Shown here: positions 1-9,190 of the stretch, piece after piece
Layout: each line of letters opens with the position of its first letter
How positions within the stretch are numbered: position 1 is the first letter of the stretch
Source of the DNA: Stentor roeselii
Lineage: Eukaryota > Ciliophora > Heterotrichea > Heterotrichida > Stentoridae
DNA: 34,883 nt
Direction: 5' to 3'
NCBI GenBank assembly: GCA_006503475.1
Contig: RSEH01000365.1
Coordinates: 1-34,883 of the forward strand
Position numbers and translations under genes: made by a program
The notes under the pieces: model-generated
Seen by the model: only the letters and a program-made list of their open reading frames with translations
Told to the model about the DNA's origin: nothing
Database searches by the model: none

Positions 1-572
<572 letters not shown>

Positions 573-619
573 TTAAATTATAAGAAAATCCCAGCCACAG
601 GATTAGGCCCAATATGGAA
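573..619 (-). promoter_or_regulatory. Conserved beta-tubulin upstream element, left copy
   Basis: The 47 nt directly upstream of the ATG match the 47 nt upstream of the right-hand beta-tubulin (34496-34542) at 41 of 47 positions by hand alignment, without gaps. On the gene strand the block starts TTCCATATTGGG and ends TTATAATTTAA just before ATG. Conservation in non-coding sequence while the coding part has synonymous changes suggests promoter or short 5' UTR function. The TTATAATTTAA part could be a TATA-like or initiator element. No transcription start was measured, so the role is inferred. Confidence 0.6.
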
Positions 620-1044
620 CCCAGAATAGGAAACACTTAGAGATATTAGACTCTGATATTGGGTGAATAAAATCAACAACTTTTACAAGTTTTGAATAGA
701 ATTCAAAAGATTAAGCTCAGAATTGGAAAACTTGAAATTTTTTTATTTTTTGGTTTTGGCTCTTTTTTGAGCTGGAGTGTTGAGATTGGAGAACTGGGTC
801 TCTGGCTTTGGTTTGAATTCAGATTTTGCCGAGTCTTGAAAGGATTTTTGGAGAGCTGGCGAAATTATTAAAATTTTGGAATTATTAGGAAAAATTTGAA
901 TTGATAAGGAGGTGAATTCGATTGGGTTTTAGGATTGAGACCTTTGGGAATTGATCAGGAGTGACTAATTGGGAATGAATCTCTCCATCTTTAGAGCTAG
1001 AAGTTGATTGGTTGGTTTCAATTAAATAATAATTATATACAAGA
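620..1044. other. Intergenic region between divergent beta-tubulin and thioredoxin-like genes
   Basis: No coding frame of interest. From about 735 to 1020 the plus strand is rich in G and T and poor in C (for 721-840, G 31 and C 12 by hand count). Seen from the beta-tubulin gene this is a C-rich, G-poor upstream tract like those ahead of EF-1alpha and the right-hand beta-tubulin. It presumably holds both divergent promoters. Confidence 0.5.
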
Positions 1045-1476
1045 ATGCTAAGAAAAATAGGAGACTATTTTATTAGTAAAGACTTAGAATATAACTACTC
1101 TGATATCGATAAGTCTCAGGTAGTAGCTCTTTACTTCACAGCTGGATGGTGTCCACCTTGCAGAGCATTTAACCCAGTACTAATCGAGTTTTACAATGAC
1201 GTTAATTACCCTGACAAAAGATTCGAAGTAATTCAAATCTCTTCAGATCAGGACGAAATCTCATTCAGTGAGTACTTTGGAGGAATGCCATGGGTGGCGA
1301 TTCCTTTCGGTGACTTGAAGATTCAAGAACTGAAAAAAAGTTTTAACGTTCAGGGTATCCCAGTACTGATGCTGATTAATAAGAAAGGAGACATGGTTTA
1401 CGGTAATGCTAGAAATGACATTCAGACTGAAGGACCTAGCTGCTTTGATAGGTGGTTAAATCAATATTATTCTTAA
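1045..1476 (+). CDS. Tryparedoxin/nucleoredoxin-like thioredoxin-fold protein
   Basis: A 143-residue single-domain protein with the redox motif WCPPC at residues 35-39. Other tryparedoxin-family marks follow: the SSD segment after the second strand (66-68), MPWVAIPF at 81-88, and a cis-proline in GIP (104-106) that packs against the active site. WCPPC rather than WCGPC, together with the MPW-x-A-x-PF element, places it with tryparedoxins and nucleoredoxins and not with classical thioredoxin. It is expected to act as a cytosolic dithiol-disulfide oxidoreductase; no signal peptide or membrane segment is present. The first ATG fits the domain start and is preceded by A/T-rich leader. It ends in two consecutive TAA stops, 143 nt from the convergent EF-1alpha gene. 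The reductant and substrate cannot be told from sequence. Confidence 0.9.
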   Translation: MLRKIGDYFISKDLEYNYSDIDKSQVVALYFTAGWCPPCRAFNPVLIEFYNDVNYPDKRFEVIQISSDQDEISFSEYFGGMPWVAIPFGDLKIQELKKSFNVQGIPVLMLINKKGDMVYGNARNDIQTEGPSCFDRWLNQYYS

Positions 1477-1619
1477 TAATTTCAAAGAAAATTGTTATAA
1501 GAGAATGACTTCAAACCAAATCTAATCAAGGATAATAATTGACATAATTAATATCCAAACAACCCTAGAAATAATATTTATAAAAGTCCAGATATTAATA
1601 ATGATAAACTAAAAGTTAT

Positions 1620-2963
1620 TTACTTCTTCTTCTTTCCACCAGCGGCTTGTGTTGAGGCAGCAGCTTCCTTCTTCGCGACTTCCTTGATGATTCCGACAGC
1701 GACAGTTTGTCTCATATCTCTGACTGCGAATCTTCCAAGAGGTGGGTATTCAGTGAAGGTTTCAACACACATGGGCTTTGATGGTACCAAGACAATCATA
1801 GCAGCATCTCCTGATTTGACAGACTTGGGTTCATCTTCAATAGAAGCACCAGTTCTTCTATCAATTTTCTTCTGAAGAATATTGAATCTGCAAGCAATAT
1901 GAGCAGTATGGCAATCAAGTACAGGTGTATATCCAGCAGCGATTTGTCCAGGGTGGTTAAGAACAATGACCTGAGCAGTGAAATTTTCACATTCTCTTGC
2001 CGGGTCAGCCTTGGTATCAGAGGCGACATATCCTCTCTTGATATCTTTAACCGACACGTTCTTCACATTGAAGCCGACGTTGTCACCAGGGTTGGCGACT
2101 TCCAAGACTTCATGATGCATTTCGACTGACTTGACTTCAGTGGTGACTCCTGAAGGGGCGAAGGCGACGACCATTCCAGCTTTAAGCGAACCAGTCTCAA
2201 CTCTGCCGACAGGGACAGTTCCAATACCTGAAATCTTGTAAACGTCTTGAATGGGAAGTCTCAGTGGCTTGTCAACGTGTCTCTTGGGAGGCACGATTTG
2301 GTCGAGGGCTCCGAGAAGGGTGGGGCCGTTGTACCAGCCGAGGTTTGGAGAGGATTCAATCATGTTGTCTCCGTGCCATCCTGAAATGGGGATGAAGGGA
2401 ATCTTGTCTGGGTTGTATCCGACTTTCTTGAGGTACTGGGAAACTTCACTCTTGATTTCAAGGTATCGCTCTTGGGACCAGTTGCAGGTCTTGTCGTCCA
2501 TCTTGTTTACGCAGACAATCATTTGCTTGACTCCGAGGGTGAAAGCTAAAAGACCGTGCTCTCTGGTCTGACCGTTCTTTCCGATACCTGCTTCGAATTC
2601 TCCTTTTCCTGAAGCGACAATTAGGATTGCAACATCTGCTTGGGAGGTTCCGGTGATCATGTTCTTGATGAAATCTCTGTGACCGGGGGCGTCAATAATG
2701 GTGAAGTAGAACTTTTCAGTTTGGAACTTGAAGAGGGAAATATCGATAGTGATACCACGTTCTCGCTCGGCTTTGAGCTTGTCGAGGACCCAGGCATATT
2801 TGAAAGAGGACTTGCCCATTTCGCTGGATTCCTTCTCGAACTTTTCAATGGTTCTCTTGTCAATTCCTCCACACTTGTAGATCAGATGACCTGTTGTGGT
2901 TGATTTGCCAGAGTCGACATGTCCAATAACGACGAGGTTAACGTGGATCTTCTCTTTTCCCAT
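1620..2963 (-). CDS. Translation elongation factor EF-1alpha
   Basis: A full-length 447-residue eukaryotic EF-1alpha that delivers aminoacyl-tRNA to the ribosome as a GTP complex. All GTPase motifs are present: GHVDSGKS at 14-21, DAPGH at 91-95, NKMD at 153-156 and SGWHGDN at 194-200. Domains 2 and 3 follow, and the C-terminus ends in the usual lysine tail (GGKKKK). Length is typical for the family. It has no intron in the frame. Codon choice in the first half favours C- and G-ending codons, as expected for a highly expressed gene. Upstream lies an unusually strand-asymmetric tract (2964-3340). The 3' end faces the thioredoxin-like gene. Confidence 0.98.
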   Translation of the reverse strand: MGKEKIHVNLVVIGHVDSGKSTTTGHLIYKCGGIDKRTIEKFEKESSEMGKSSFKYAWVLDKLKAERERGITIDISLFKFQTEKFYFTIIDAPGHRDFIKNMITGTSQADVAILIVASGKGEFEAGIGKNGQTREHGLLAFTLGVKQMIVCVNKMDDKTCNWSQERYLEIKSEVSQYLKKVGYNPDKIPFIPISGWHGDNMIESSPNLGWYNGPTLLGALDQIVPPKRHVDKPLRLPIQDVYKISGIGTVPVGRVETGSLKAGMVVAFAPSGVTTEVKSVEMHHEVLEVANPGDNVGFNVKNVSVKDIKRGYVASDTKADPARECENFTAQVIVLNHPGQIAAGYTPVLDCHTAHIACRFNILQKKIDRRTGASIEDEPKSVKSGDAAMIVLVPSKPMCVETFTEYPPLGRFAVRDMRQTVAVGIIKEVAKKEAAASTQAAGGKKKK

Positions 2964-3351
2964 TTGTAAAATGCAAATGACTGTTATCGCTTAAATAGCT
3001 TTTTTTGACCAATAGGATTTCAGCTGTGAAAAAAAATATTTTTTTCATCATGGAAAATTTTTAGAGATTGGAAAGGTGAAGAGGGTTGAGAGAGGAGTTG
3101 AGATGAGAAAAATTTTAAGGGATGTGGTTTTTGTGATGGGTTGCTTTGAGGAGTGATTTAGGATGATGGAAGATTTTGGGTTATTAGAAGGTTTTAGGAG
3201 ATTATTTATTAGGATTTGGAAGGATGGGCTTTTTAGGATTATTGAAGGTGACTGAAGGACTTTTGTAGTCTTGGATGCTGATTAGGTAGGATTTTTTGAT
3301 GTTGAGGAATAAGTATGGAGAGGTAGGATAGGCTTAAAATTTATGAACAGA
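2964..3351 (-). promoter_or_regulatory. EF-1alpha upstream region with extreme G/C strand asymmetry
   Basis: This 388-nt gap holds the EF-1alpha promoter and the 3' end of the next gene. On the gene strand CCTATTGG and TATTTAAG lie within 60 nt of the ATG and could be core promoter elements. Further up, 3061-3240 contains 64 G but only 2 C on the plus strand (hand count), so the EF-1alpha sense strand is almost free of G. There is no open frame of note. Promoter function is inferred from position. Confidence 0.5.
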
Positions 3352-4443
3352 TTAGTACTTAGTTTTATAAAAATTAGAATACTCAAGCACTTTGTCTATG
3401 TCCTGAACTATTTTCATGCTGTTATTCAAGTTTTTACCTGTGGGTTCCTTTTTTATGTCAAGTTTACTTGGCTTTTCGATTGGCATTCTGAATCTCTCAG
3501 CACTTATACTTCTTCTTGGCTCTTTTTTCTGCTGAAAATGAACATCTAAGAACTCATCGATAGGGATATAGCTTTTTTTATAATAAGCAAGTACCTCTCC
3601 ATCAGAGATTTTTATTTGAACCCTAACTTTCCCAATATAAAAAATCCCAGTCGAAACCTGTAAAATATTCTGTTCAATCCCTTTCTCCTCTAAAATTTCC
3701 GCTAAAATCATTTCCAAATTCTTTTCAAAGTCCTCACTTCCGGCTTCAGGTCCAAAAGAAAACCTAAAAGAATTTTCACTCTTCAAAGTTTCCAATTCAT
3801 CTTTCGGAGAACATTCCTCAACTTCCTCAACCTTCGTAATTTTTCCTATTTTCTGTGAAACCTGACAACCCTCCTGAAAATCCAGATTTTTTTTTAGTTT
3901 TTCAAGTGAAAGTTCTTCTTTAACAAGCCAAAGTTCGCTTTCAATTTTTTCTTTTTGCATTTTCAGTTCTTTGATAGAATTTTTTAGCGAGTTTTTCTTT
4001 GCAGCAGTTTTTTGAATTTTTTCCATGAGTTCCTTTTCTTTAATTTTGAAGTTTTCTAAAGCTTTTGTGTACTGTTCCAGTACTTCTTTACTGGAATCAG
4101 CAAGTTTTGCCTTGTCATTGATTTGAAAGTCTTTCGTTCTTGTTTTTCCGCCTTCAGACTTCTTCAAAAGGACTCGATAAGCGAGAGAAATACGAAAACC
4201 ATGAATTTCTTTACTGCTGTGAATCCATTCTTTGGTAAACTCAACAAGTGGGACTTCTCCAATTGTATTTGACCCGATTTTTAGAAGGAATTTCGAGGAA
4301 TTCACTTCAAAGTCAGGCATTGTGCACATCGCTGTACCTGGCCAAATTTTTTTCAGCATGTTTTCCTCGGTTTTGATGAAAAGACTGTGCTTCGCGGGAC
4401 TTGCGGTTTGAATATCAAGGATTTTTAATTGGATGTCGACCAT
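3352..4443 (-). CDS. C2-like/coiled-coil protein with possible GAS2-like C-terminal domain
   Basis: A 363-residue protein I cannot name. Residues 1-95 look like a beta-rich C2-like domain of the kind found at the N-terminus of many ciliate coiled-coil proteins. Residues about 113-190 are a charged coiled coil rich in K, E and L. Residues 264-302 (GIFYIGKVRVQIKI ... YIPIDEFLDVHF) resemble a degenerate GAS2/GAR-type domain, where family members usually show Y-x-x-G-x-K-x-V-x-I ... GGGY-x-x-x-x-EF; the glycine run is replaced here by KKS. If right, the protein would be a microtubule-associated structural component. The tail (305-363) is basic and probably disordered. Its ATG lies only 4 nt after the stop of the upstream gene on the same strand, so it has almost no room for its own promoter; see findings. 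Domain calls are inference by eye. Confidence 0.75.
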   Translation of the reverse strand: MVDIQLKILDIQTASPAKHSLFIKTEENMLKKIWPGTAMCTMPDFEVNSSKFLLKIGSNTIGEVPLVEFTKEWIHSSKEIHGFRISLAYRVLLKKSEGGKTRTKDFQINDKAKLADSSKEVLEQYTKALENFKIKEKELMEKIQKTAAKKNSLKNSIKELKMQKEKIESELWLVKEELSLEKLKKNLDFQEGCQVSQKIGKITKVEEVEECSPKDELETLKSENSFRFSFGPEAGSEDFEKNLEMILAEILEEKGIEQNILQVSTGIFYIGKVRVQIKISDGEVLAYYKKSYIPIDEFLDVHFQQKKEPRRSISAERFRMPIEKPSKLDIKKEPTGKNLNNSMKIVQDIDKVLEYSNFYKTKY

Positions 4444-4447
4444 CTTA

Positions 4448-5812
4448 TTAAAGTATTAGATCAAGTACTGGTCTTGAGTAGTCCCAGCTTTTTACCTCGG
4501 TTGAGTCTTCTAAGAAATGACCTTTGCATTTTACTGATTCGCCTTCGGTTTTTTCTTCCCATTCTTGGGTGTAGAGTACTCCTGATCTTTTTTGCTGTTT
4601 TTTGCAGGTTTTAAGTGATGGAGTTTCGGTCCATTCTTCTGTCCACTCCTCATCATCCTTTTTCCCAAACTTCTTACAATGTTTAAACGATTCATTCTCC
4701 TCCCACTGTTCCTCCCACTGTCCCCAAAGACTACTATTCCCTTTTTTCCAAGTCTTTTTTTCCAGTCCATCTTCATTCCACTCTTCCATCCAATTCCCAT
4801 TCAAATCCTCTCCAGAATGTTTCGCAAAATTTTTCGACCCTTGTTTAGAAAAAAAGCTTTCCCATTTGCCTTGTTCCGAAAATCCATTATTATGAGTCTG
4901 ATGCAAATCACTATCAGGTTCGTATTTATATTCTTCCTTAAAGCCGAAGCCATTTCCCGATCCTTCAGTATTTCGAGTTCTGACCCCAAGGGGATCTTTG
5001 AAGCTTTTGACTGATCTTTTAGACCCATCATTTTTTTCTTCCCACTCTTCACAAAACTCGGTATTTTCTGTGTTTATTGTCTTGATTCCCCATTTTTTTC
5101 CATCCTGAAGCCACCAACGATCGTTGTTCTTTAAAGTGCCGTCAACTGACCAGTGCTCTTCCCATTCGCATGAAGAATTTTTGCCTTTGACGTGACCCCA
5201 TTTTTTGCCATTTTCTTCGTTTTGGCTTTTTTCTTCGAATGTTGTTTTTTCTTCTCGCCAGTCAAGTGACCAGGTTTTTTTACCTGTTGTTCCTTGCTTT
5301 TCTCCCCATTTGGCTTCAGGACTGATCCAGTATTTCTCGAGAGCTGAGTCTTCAGGTTTTTTATGCCAAATTTCTTTCCATTCAAGCCCAACTTTTTTTC
5401 CACTTTTCGATCCGTATTCATTATTAGGTTCAATTCTGAAGTGCTCATAAGTTTCTTCTTCAGGAAGGAAATTCCAAGTCTCTTTCGTTTCACCTTCAGA
5501 GTCTTTCACAAGAGTCTCTCCCCAGGATCTATATCCTTGTTTCCAGGCTTTCGTGAATCGATTATGTTCCCACTGTTCAAAAAACCAAGTGTCACTATTC
5601 GAATCAAATCCAAGTTTTTTACCTTGATTATTTTCGACCCTTTCTAGAGTTTTCACATGATCATCATACCAAAGACGTTCGTAGATCTCAGAGTTTGACT
5701 CGAACGGCTCAACTAATGATTGAAACCTTTCAAATAAACCTGTTTTGGATAGATCTGACAGGTCAAATGATTCTCTCAGATAAGAGATTCTTGCTGTAGA
5801 TAATCCGTCCAT
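4448..5812 (-). CDS. Tryptophan-rich repeat protein resembling ESV1/LESV glucan-binding proteins
   Basis: A 454-residue soluble protein made almost entirely of degenerate ~25-30-residue repeats with the pattern W-x-E-x-W, a short polar stretch, then G-K-K-x-G; examples are GKKVGLEWKEIW, GKKWGHVKGKN and CEWEEHWSVDG. Tryptophan and glutamate content is extremely high. The pattern resembles the Trp-rich domain of plant EARLY STARVATION 1 and LIKE ESV1, which bind starch glucans and help order the granule. A ciliate relative could bind the storage polysaccharide (glycogen/paraglycogen granules); that role is inference. No signal peptide or membrane segment. The start is set by the first ATG, with a 186-nt divergent spacer to PRP40. 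The stop is followed after 4 nt by the next ATG. A chance resemblance of a low-complexity Trp/Glu repeat is the main alternative. Confidence 0.75.
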   Translation of the reverse strand: MDGLSTARISYLRESFDLSDLSKTGLFERFQSLVEPFESNSEIYERLWYDDHVKTLERVENNQGKKLGFDSNSDTWFFEQWEHNRFTKAWKQGYRSWGETLVKDSEGETKETWNFLPEEETYEHFRIEPNNEYGSKSGKKVGLEWKEIWHKKPEDSALEKYWISPEAKWGEKQGTTGKKTWSLDWREEKTTFEEKSQNEENGKKWGHVKGKNSSCEWEEHWSVDGTLKNNDRWWLQDGKKWGIKTINTENTEFCEEWEEKNDGSKRSVKSFKDPLGVRTRNTEGSGNGFGFKEEYKYEPDSDLHQTHNNGFSEQGKWESFFSKQGSKNFAKHSGEDLNGNWMEEWNEDGLEKKTWKKGNSSLWGQWEEQWEENESFKHCKKFGKKDDEEWTEEWTETPSLKTCKKQQKRSGVLYTQEWEEKTEGESVKCKGHFLEDSTEVKSWDYSRPVLDLIL

Positions 5813-5998
5813 TTATATTCTAGAAATAATAGTATTACAGCATGATTGATTATTTTGGTATAAGATTTGCTGGAAATAGTTTATTTAAAGAATTAAATTC
5901 GATTTATTTCCTGTGTTTTGATTATAAAATCAATCATCACTTCTCTAGTTTCCCTTTCAATATCCCCTTATTCCTAATCACCCATCAATAATTCCAAT
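5813..5998. promoter_or_regulatory. Divergent promoter region between the Trp-rich gene and PRP40
   Basis: This 186-nt spacer between opposite start codons must carry both promoters. The side next to PRP40 (about 5925-5998) is C-rich and G-poor on the plus strand, like other upstream regions here. The side next to the Trp-rich gene is AT-rich. No specific motif can be assigned. Confidence 0.45.
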
Positions 5999-7738
5999 AT
6001 GCAAGCCTGGGAAGAAAAAAGGACCGAAGACGGTCGCCTTTACTACATCAACTCAAAAGTAACCCATACCTAGAACGGTTCAATCAGCTGGATCAAGCCA
6101 TCAGAGATAATCGACATAAACCAAAACCCAACAGACTGGGAAGAAAAGTCGACACCAGCAGGAAAAATCTTTTTCCAAAACCGCAAAACAAGTGAAACAT
6201 CCTGGGAAGTCCCTGCAGATCTTCAAGAATGGAAAAACAAACTCGCTGCCTACCAACTTCAACTAAGCCTAATCGAAAAACTCGACAATGAAGACACAGA
6301 AGAAGGTCAAATCACAGAAGAAGGACTCGCAAAAGACGTCGAACTCAGCAAAAGAGAAGACGTTCGGGCTTGTTACATTCAAATGTTCACCGAATCAGGA
6401 GTCACTTCCACTTGGAAGTGGGAAGACTTTCAAAGAATCATGAAATATGATGACAGGTTCAACATCATCAAAACCATTGGACAGAAAAAGCAGATATTTT
6501 TAGAACATATCCAAAGTTTAAGGAAAAAAGATAGGGAAGATGGAAAACAAAGAAAACAAACTGCAAGGGAAAATTTTTTAAAGATGTTGGAATCGTCTGG
6601 AATTTTAAGGGCTGAGTCAAAGTATTATAAAACTGCACATTTCTTTCATGGGGATCCTAGATGGAGGATTTTAGAGGAAAGGGAAAGGGAAGAGTTGTTT
6701 CAGGACTTTTTAGATGAGTTGGAGAGGAAGGAAAAGGAAAAGGCTAAACAAACTAGGAACTCTCAAATGGCTGGACTTAGGAAGGCTCTTGAGGATAATC
6801 ATGATATTGATCATCGAACTAAATGGCTTAATGTGCAGAAAATGATGGCGGATAATCAGTTTTATAAAGCGCTACATAAGATTGATCAGTTATCGGTTTT
6901 TAGTGATTTTGTTGTTGACTTTGAAAGGAATTCTTATGAGAGTAAGAAATTGGATGAAAAAATTAAAGCCAGGAAAAATAGGGAAAATTTTAGAAAGTTT
7001 TTGAATTTTATGGTGAAGAATGGCTCAATCGGTCCATTGACCCACTGGAGAGAAGTCTATCATCTGATCCAACTCGACCCAAGCTACCAGTCATTAGTAG
7101 GCCAAGCCGGATCAACTCCAAAAGAAATCTTCGACGATGTGATAGCCGATGCAAAGTCAAAATTCAAAGACTTCAAAGAAGTCCTAATGATCGGCCTGGC
7201 GAATTTCGAATTCAGCGAAAGCACAAAATACGAAGACATCTACCCAATCTGCAAAGATATCCTCGAAGGTATCCCCGAAGATGCGCGCCAAACAGTCTTC
7301 CAAATCGTTTACGATGAACAAAGACTCCTCATAAAAAACTCCGAAAGAAAAGTGAAAAAACATCAAAAAGCCTTCAAAGATTTTTTAAAAAGCAATCCAG
7401 TTGTTGCTGAAAGTAAAACATTTGAAGAAATTCGACAAGAAATCACTTTCAAAGCGAAATTATTCAAAAGACTCTCTGAAGATTACATGGTCGCTGCCTT
7501 TGAAAACTACTTGAAAGAGATGAGCCTGGAAGACAAAAGGAGTGACATAGAACCAGGAGAAATCGACAGTGGCAAAAAAGAAAAAAAATCAAAAAAAGAC
7601 AAAAAACATAAGAAAAAGCATAAAAAACACAGAAGTCACGAAAAAAGTCACAAAAAAAAACATAAGCGCTCGTCAAGATCTCCAGTAACTTTTATTTAGA
7701 CCCATAAAAAACATAAACATAAGTCAAAGCATTCTTAA
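5999..7738 (+). CDS. PRP40-like U1 snRNP splicing factor (WW and FF domains), three exons
   Basis: Exons 5999-6058, 6074-7684 and 7700-7738 join to a 569-residue protein. Two WW domains lie at the N-terminus (W4-P29 and W42-P67); the first is only complete after removal of the 15-nt intron, which otherwise puts a TAG in its middle. A series of FF domains follows from about residue 140 to 480 (for example ENFLKMLESSGIL ... WRILEERERE). The tail is rich in K, H and S (KKDKKHKKKHKKHRSHEKS) and continues after the second intron as THKKHKHKSKHS before TAA. PRP40 is a U1 snRNP component that, in yeast, contacts the branch-point-binding protein across the intron. ATG 5999 is the natural start because it begins directly before WW1. 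Its stop lies 6 nt from the stop of the convergent transporter gene. Confidence 0.93.
6059..6073 (+). other. 15-nt spliceosomal intron 1 of PRP40
   Basis: The sequence GTAACCCATACCTAG starts with GTAA, ends with TAG and has an A at position 10. It is phase 0, and its last three bases would be an in-frame stop. Removing it joins INSK to NGSISW and restores a canonical WW domain. No longer or shorter GT-AG pair does this as well. Confidence 0.93.
7685..7699 (+). other. 15-nt spliceosomal intron 2 of PRP40
   Basis: The sequence GTAACTTTTATTTAG is again 15 nt, GTAA...TAG, with A at position 10 and a phase-0 in-frame TAG at its end. Removal extends the Lys/His/Ser-rich tail in frame by 12 residues of the same composition to a TAA stop. 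Confidence 0.88.
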
Positions 7739-7744
7739 TGTTGA

Positions 7745-9169
7745 TTAATTATCTAATGAATTCTTATCTGAACTATTCTTAGGCCCTATCAGGTCTTTCA
7801 TCTCTTTGTTTAAGGTCTCTTCAAGGAAACTTGATAGAACAGCTGAGAGAATTAAAGCAAATGACAGGAAAATGTAAGGATTTAGTCTGAGAAGCTTGCA
7901 GAGTGAAGGGACGTGTGATGATAAAATTCCTCCTAGTCTGCCGATGTTGTTGCAAAGGCCGAAAGCCATGTTTCTGACAGATGTGGGGAATAGCTCAGCG
8001 ATGTAAATGTAAAATAAGTTAAACTCTGCTGAAACTGATGCCCTTGCAAGAAATGAAAGACAGATAACTATTATTTCTGAGGATCCTTTGCTGAATATTA
8101 GAGGAACTAATGCTATTAGCATGAATGCTACTGCACATAAGAGGAAACAGAATATTGCAGCTGTTTTTCTGCCTATGATGTTGATGAAGTAGGAGACTAG
8201 GAATGTTGCTATTGTTTCAGCGAAGGCTAAAACCATTCCTTCAAGATAAACATTTTCAATAAAAGATGCCATCATAAAAATCATAGAATAGTAAACCATA
8301 ACAATAGCAGTCCAAATGCAAATACAAATAGAAACAGTCCTAAAAAGTTCATTATTGTACAAAAAGACCTTATACCCAAGATTTCCCGCATTACCATTAA
8401 ACTCAGATTTGATCTCAAGATCAAATTTTCCAACTCCATTAGTTTGACTAATTAAGTCAAGAACCTTAACAACATCTTGACTAGTATTCTGATTTTGATA
8501 CAACCATCGAGGAGACTCATGAATATACTTCAAAAGCAAGACATAAGAAGACATACAACAGCACGAAATAATCAAAATAGTCCTCCAATAAACACCCGCC
8601 ATAAACAAGCCCATTAAAATCATAGAGCCGAGTCCCCAGGAGCATAAAGCCATGCCAGAGTAAATATTTCTCTTCGAAGGTTCAACACTTTCCGTGAGCA
8701 AGATGAAGCCACTGCAGTAAACTCCAAGTTCAGTGCCGCCGAAGAAGAAATAAACAACAATAACCAGCCAAAAAGAGTTACTAAAGGCAAGAGTCGCTAT
8801 GATGCAAGAACTAAGACAGGCACAGATCAATATCACTGTTTTTCTTCCTTTGTTATCTGACAGCCAACTTACAAGAAGAGCGAAAATCATCATTCCGATG
8901 AAATAAGCTGTACCTATGTAACTTATCTTTGATTTAGACTTGCCGTAAACTCCTAGTTCAGCTGATGCGGTGGATTTGAAATCTTTTGGAATTTGACAGA
9001 AGCCTTTCATGTCGCAAACTTCGTCGAATTCGGGAAACATTAGAGGAATGCCCATCACTAAGAAGGCTATTGCGAACTGGCCGATTGAGAAAAAAACAAC
9101 CATTCTTTTTTGGTAGAAGTTTGAACCTGATGAATATGTCAGGGCTTCGTCTATTGTTAATTTTTCCAT
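7745..9169 (-). CDS. Major facilitator transporter, SLC22-like
   Basis: A 474-residue polytopic membrane protein with about 12 hydrophobic segments. MFS motif A is seen as SWLSDNKGRK (101-110) in the loop between helices 2 and 3, echoed by NIIGRKTAA at the equivalent site of the second half. ESPRWL at 218-223, after helix 6, is characteristic of the SLC22 organic ion transporter family and its relatives. A loop of about 45 residues with paired cysteines (C52, C58) follows helix 1, also SLC22-like. Substrate cannot be predicted; organic cations, anions or sugars are possible. The first ATG fits the domain start. However it lies only 6 nt downstream of the MORN gene's TAG, and that TAG sits at the end of a 15-nt intron-like sequence, so this frame may be the C-terminal part of a MORN-MFS fusion. 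Confidence 0.92.
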   Translation of the reverse strand: MEKLTIDEALTYSSGSNFYQKRMVVFFSIGQFAIAFLVMGIPLMFPEFDEVCDMKGFCQIPKDFKSTASAELGVYGKSKSKISYIGTAYFIGMMIFALLVSWLSDNKGRKTVILICACLSSCIIATLAFSNSFWLVIVVYFFFGGTELGVYCSGFILLTESVEPSKRNIYSGMALCSWGLGSMILMGLFMAGVYWRTILIISCCCMSSYVLLLKYIHESPRWLYQNQNTSQDVVKVLDLISQTNGVGKFDLEIKSEFNGNAGNLGYKVFLYNNELFRTVSICICIWTAIVMVYYSMIFMMASFIENVYLEGMVLAFAETIATFLVSYFINIIGRKTAAIFCFLLCAVAFMLIALVPLIFSKGSSEIIVICLSFLARASVSAEFNLFYIYIAELFPTSVRNMAFGLCNNIGRLGGILSSHVPSLCKLLRLNPYIFLSFALILSAVLSSFLEETLNKEMKDLIGPKNSSDKNSLDN

Positions 9170-9175
9170 TATTAA

Positions 9176-9190
9176 CTATTCTTGGATTAC
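9176..9190 (-). other. Candidate 15-nt intron joining the MORN and transporter frames
   Basis: On the minus strand this reads GTAATCCAAGAATAG: 15 nt, GTAA at the start, TAG at the end, phase 0. Its TAG is the apparent MORN stop codon. Removing it continues the frame through Leu-Ile into the transporter's Met-1 with no stop. Against it, position 10 is G, while the three better-supported introns in this window have A there (A is present at 8, 9 and 11). Confidence 0.45.

Noticed and set aside
6071-7699. TAG at 6071-6073 and 7697-7699 read as glutamine (altered genetic code)
   Set aside because: Both TAGs are the last three bases of 15-nt GTAA...TAG segments whose removal restores the WW domain and the tail; other genes end normally in TAG.
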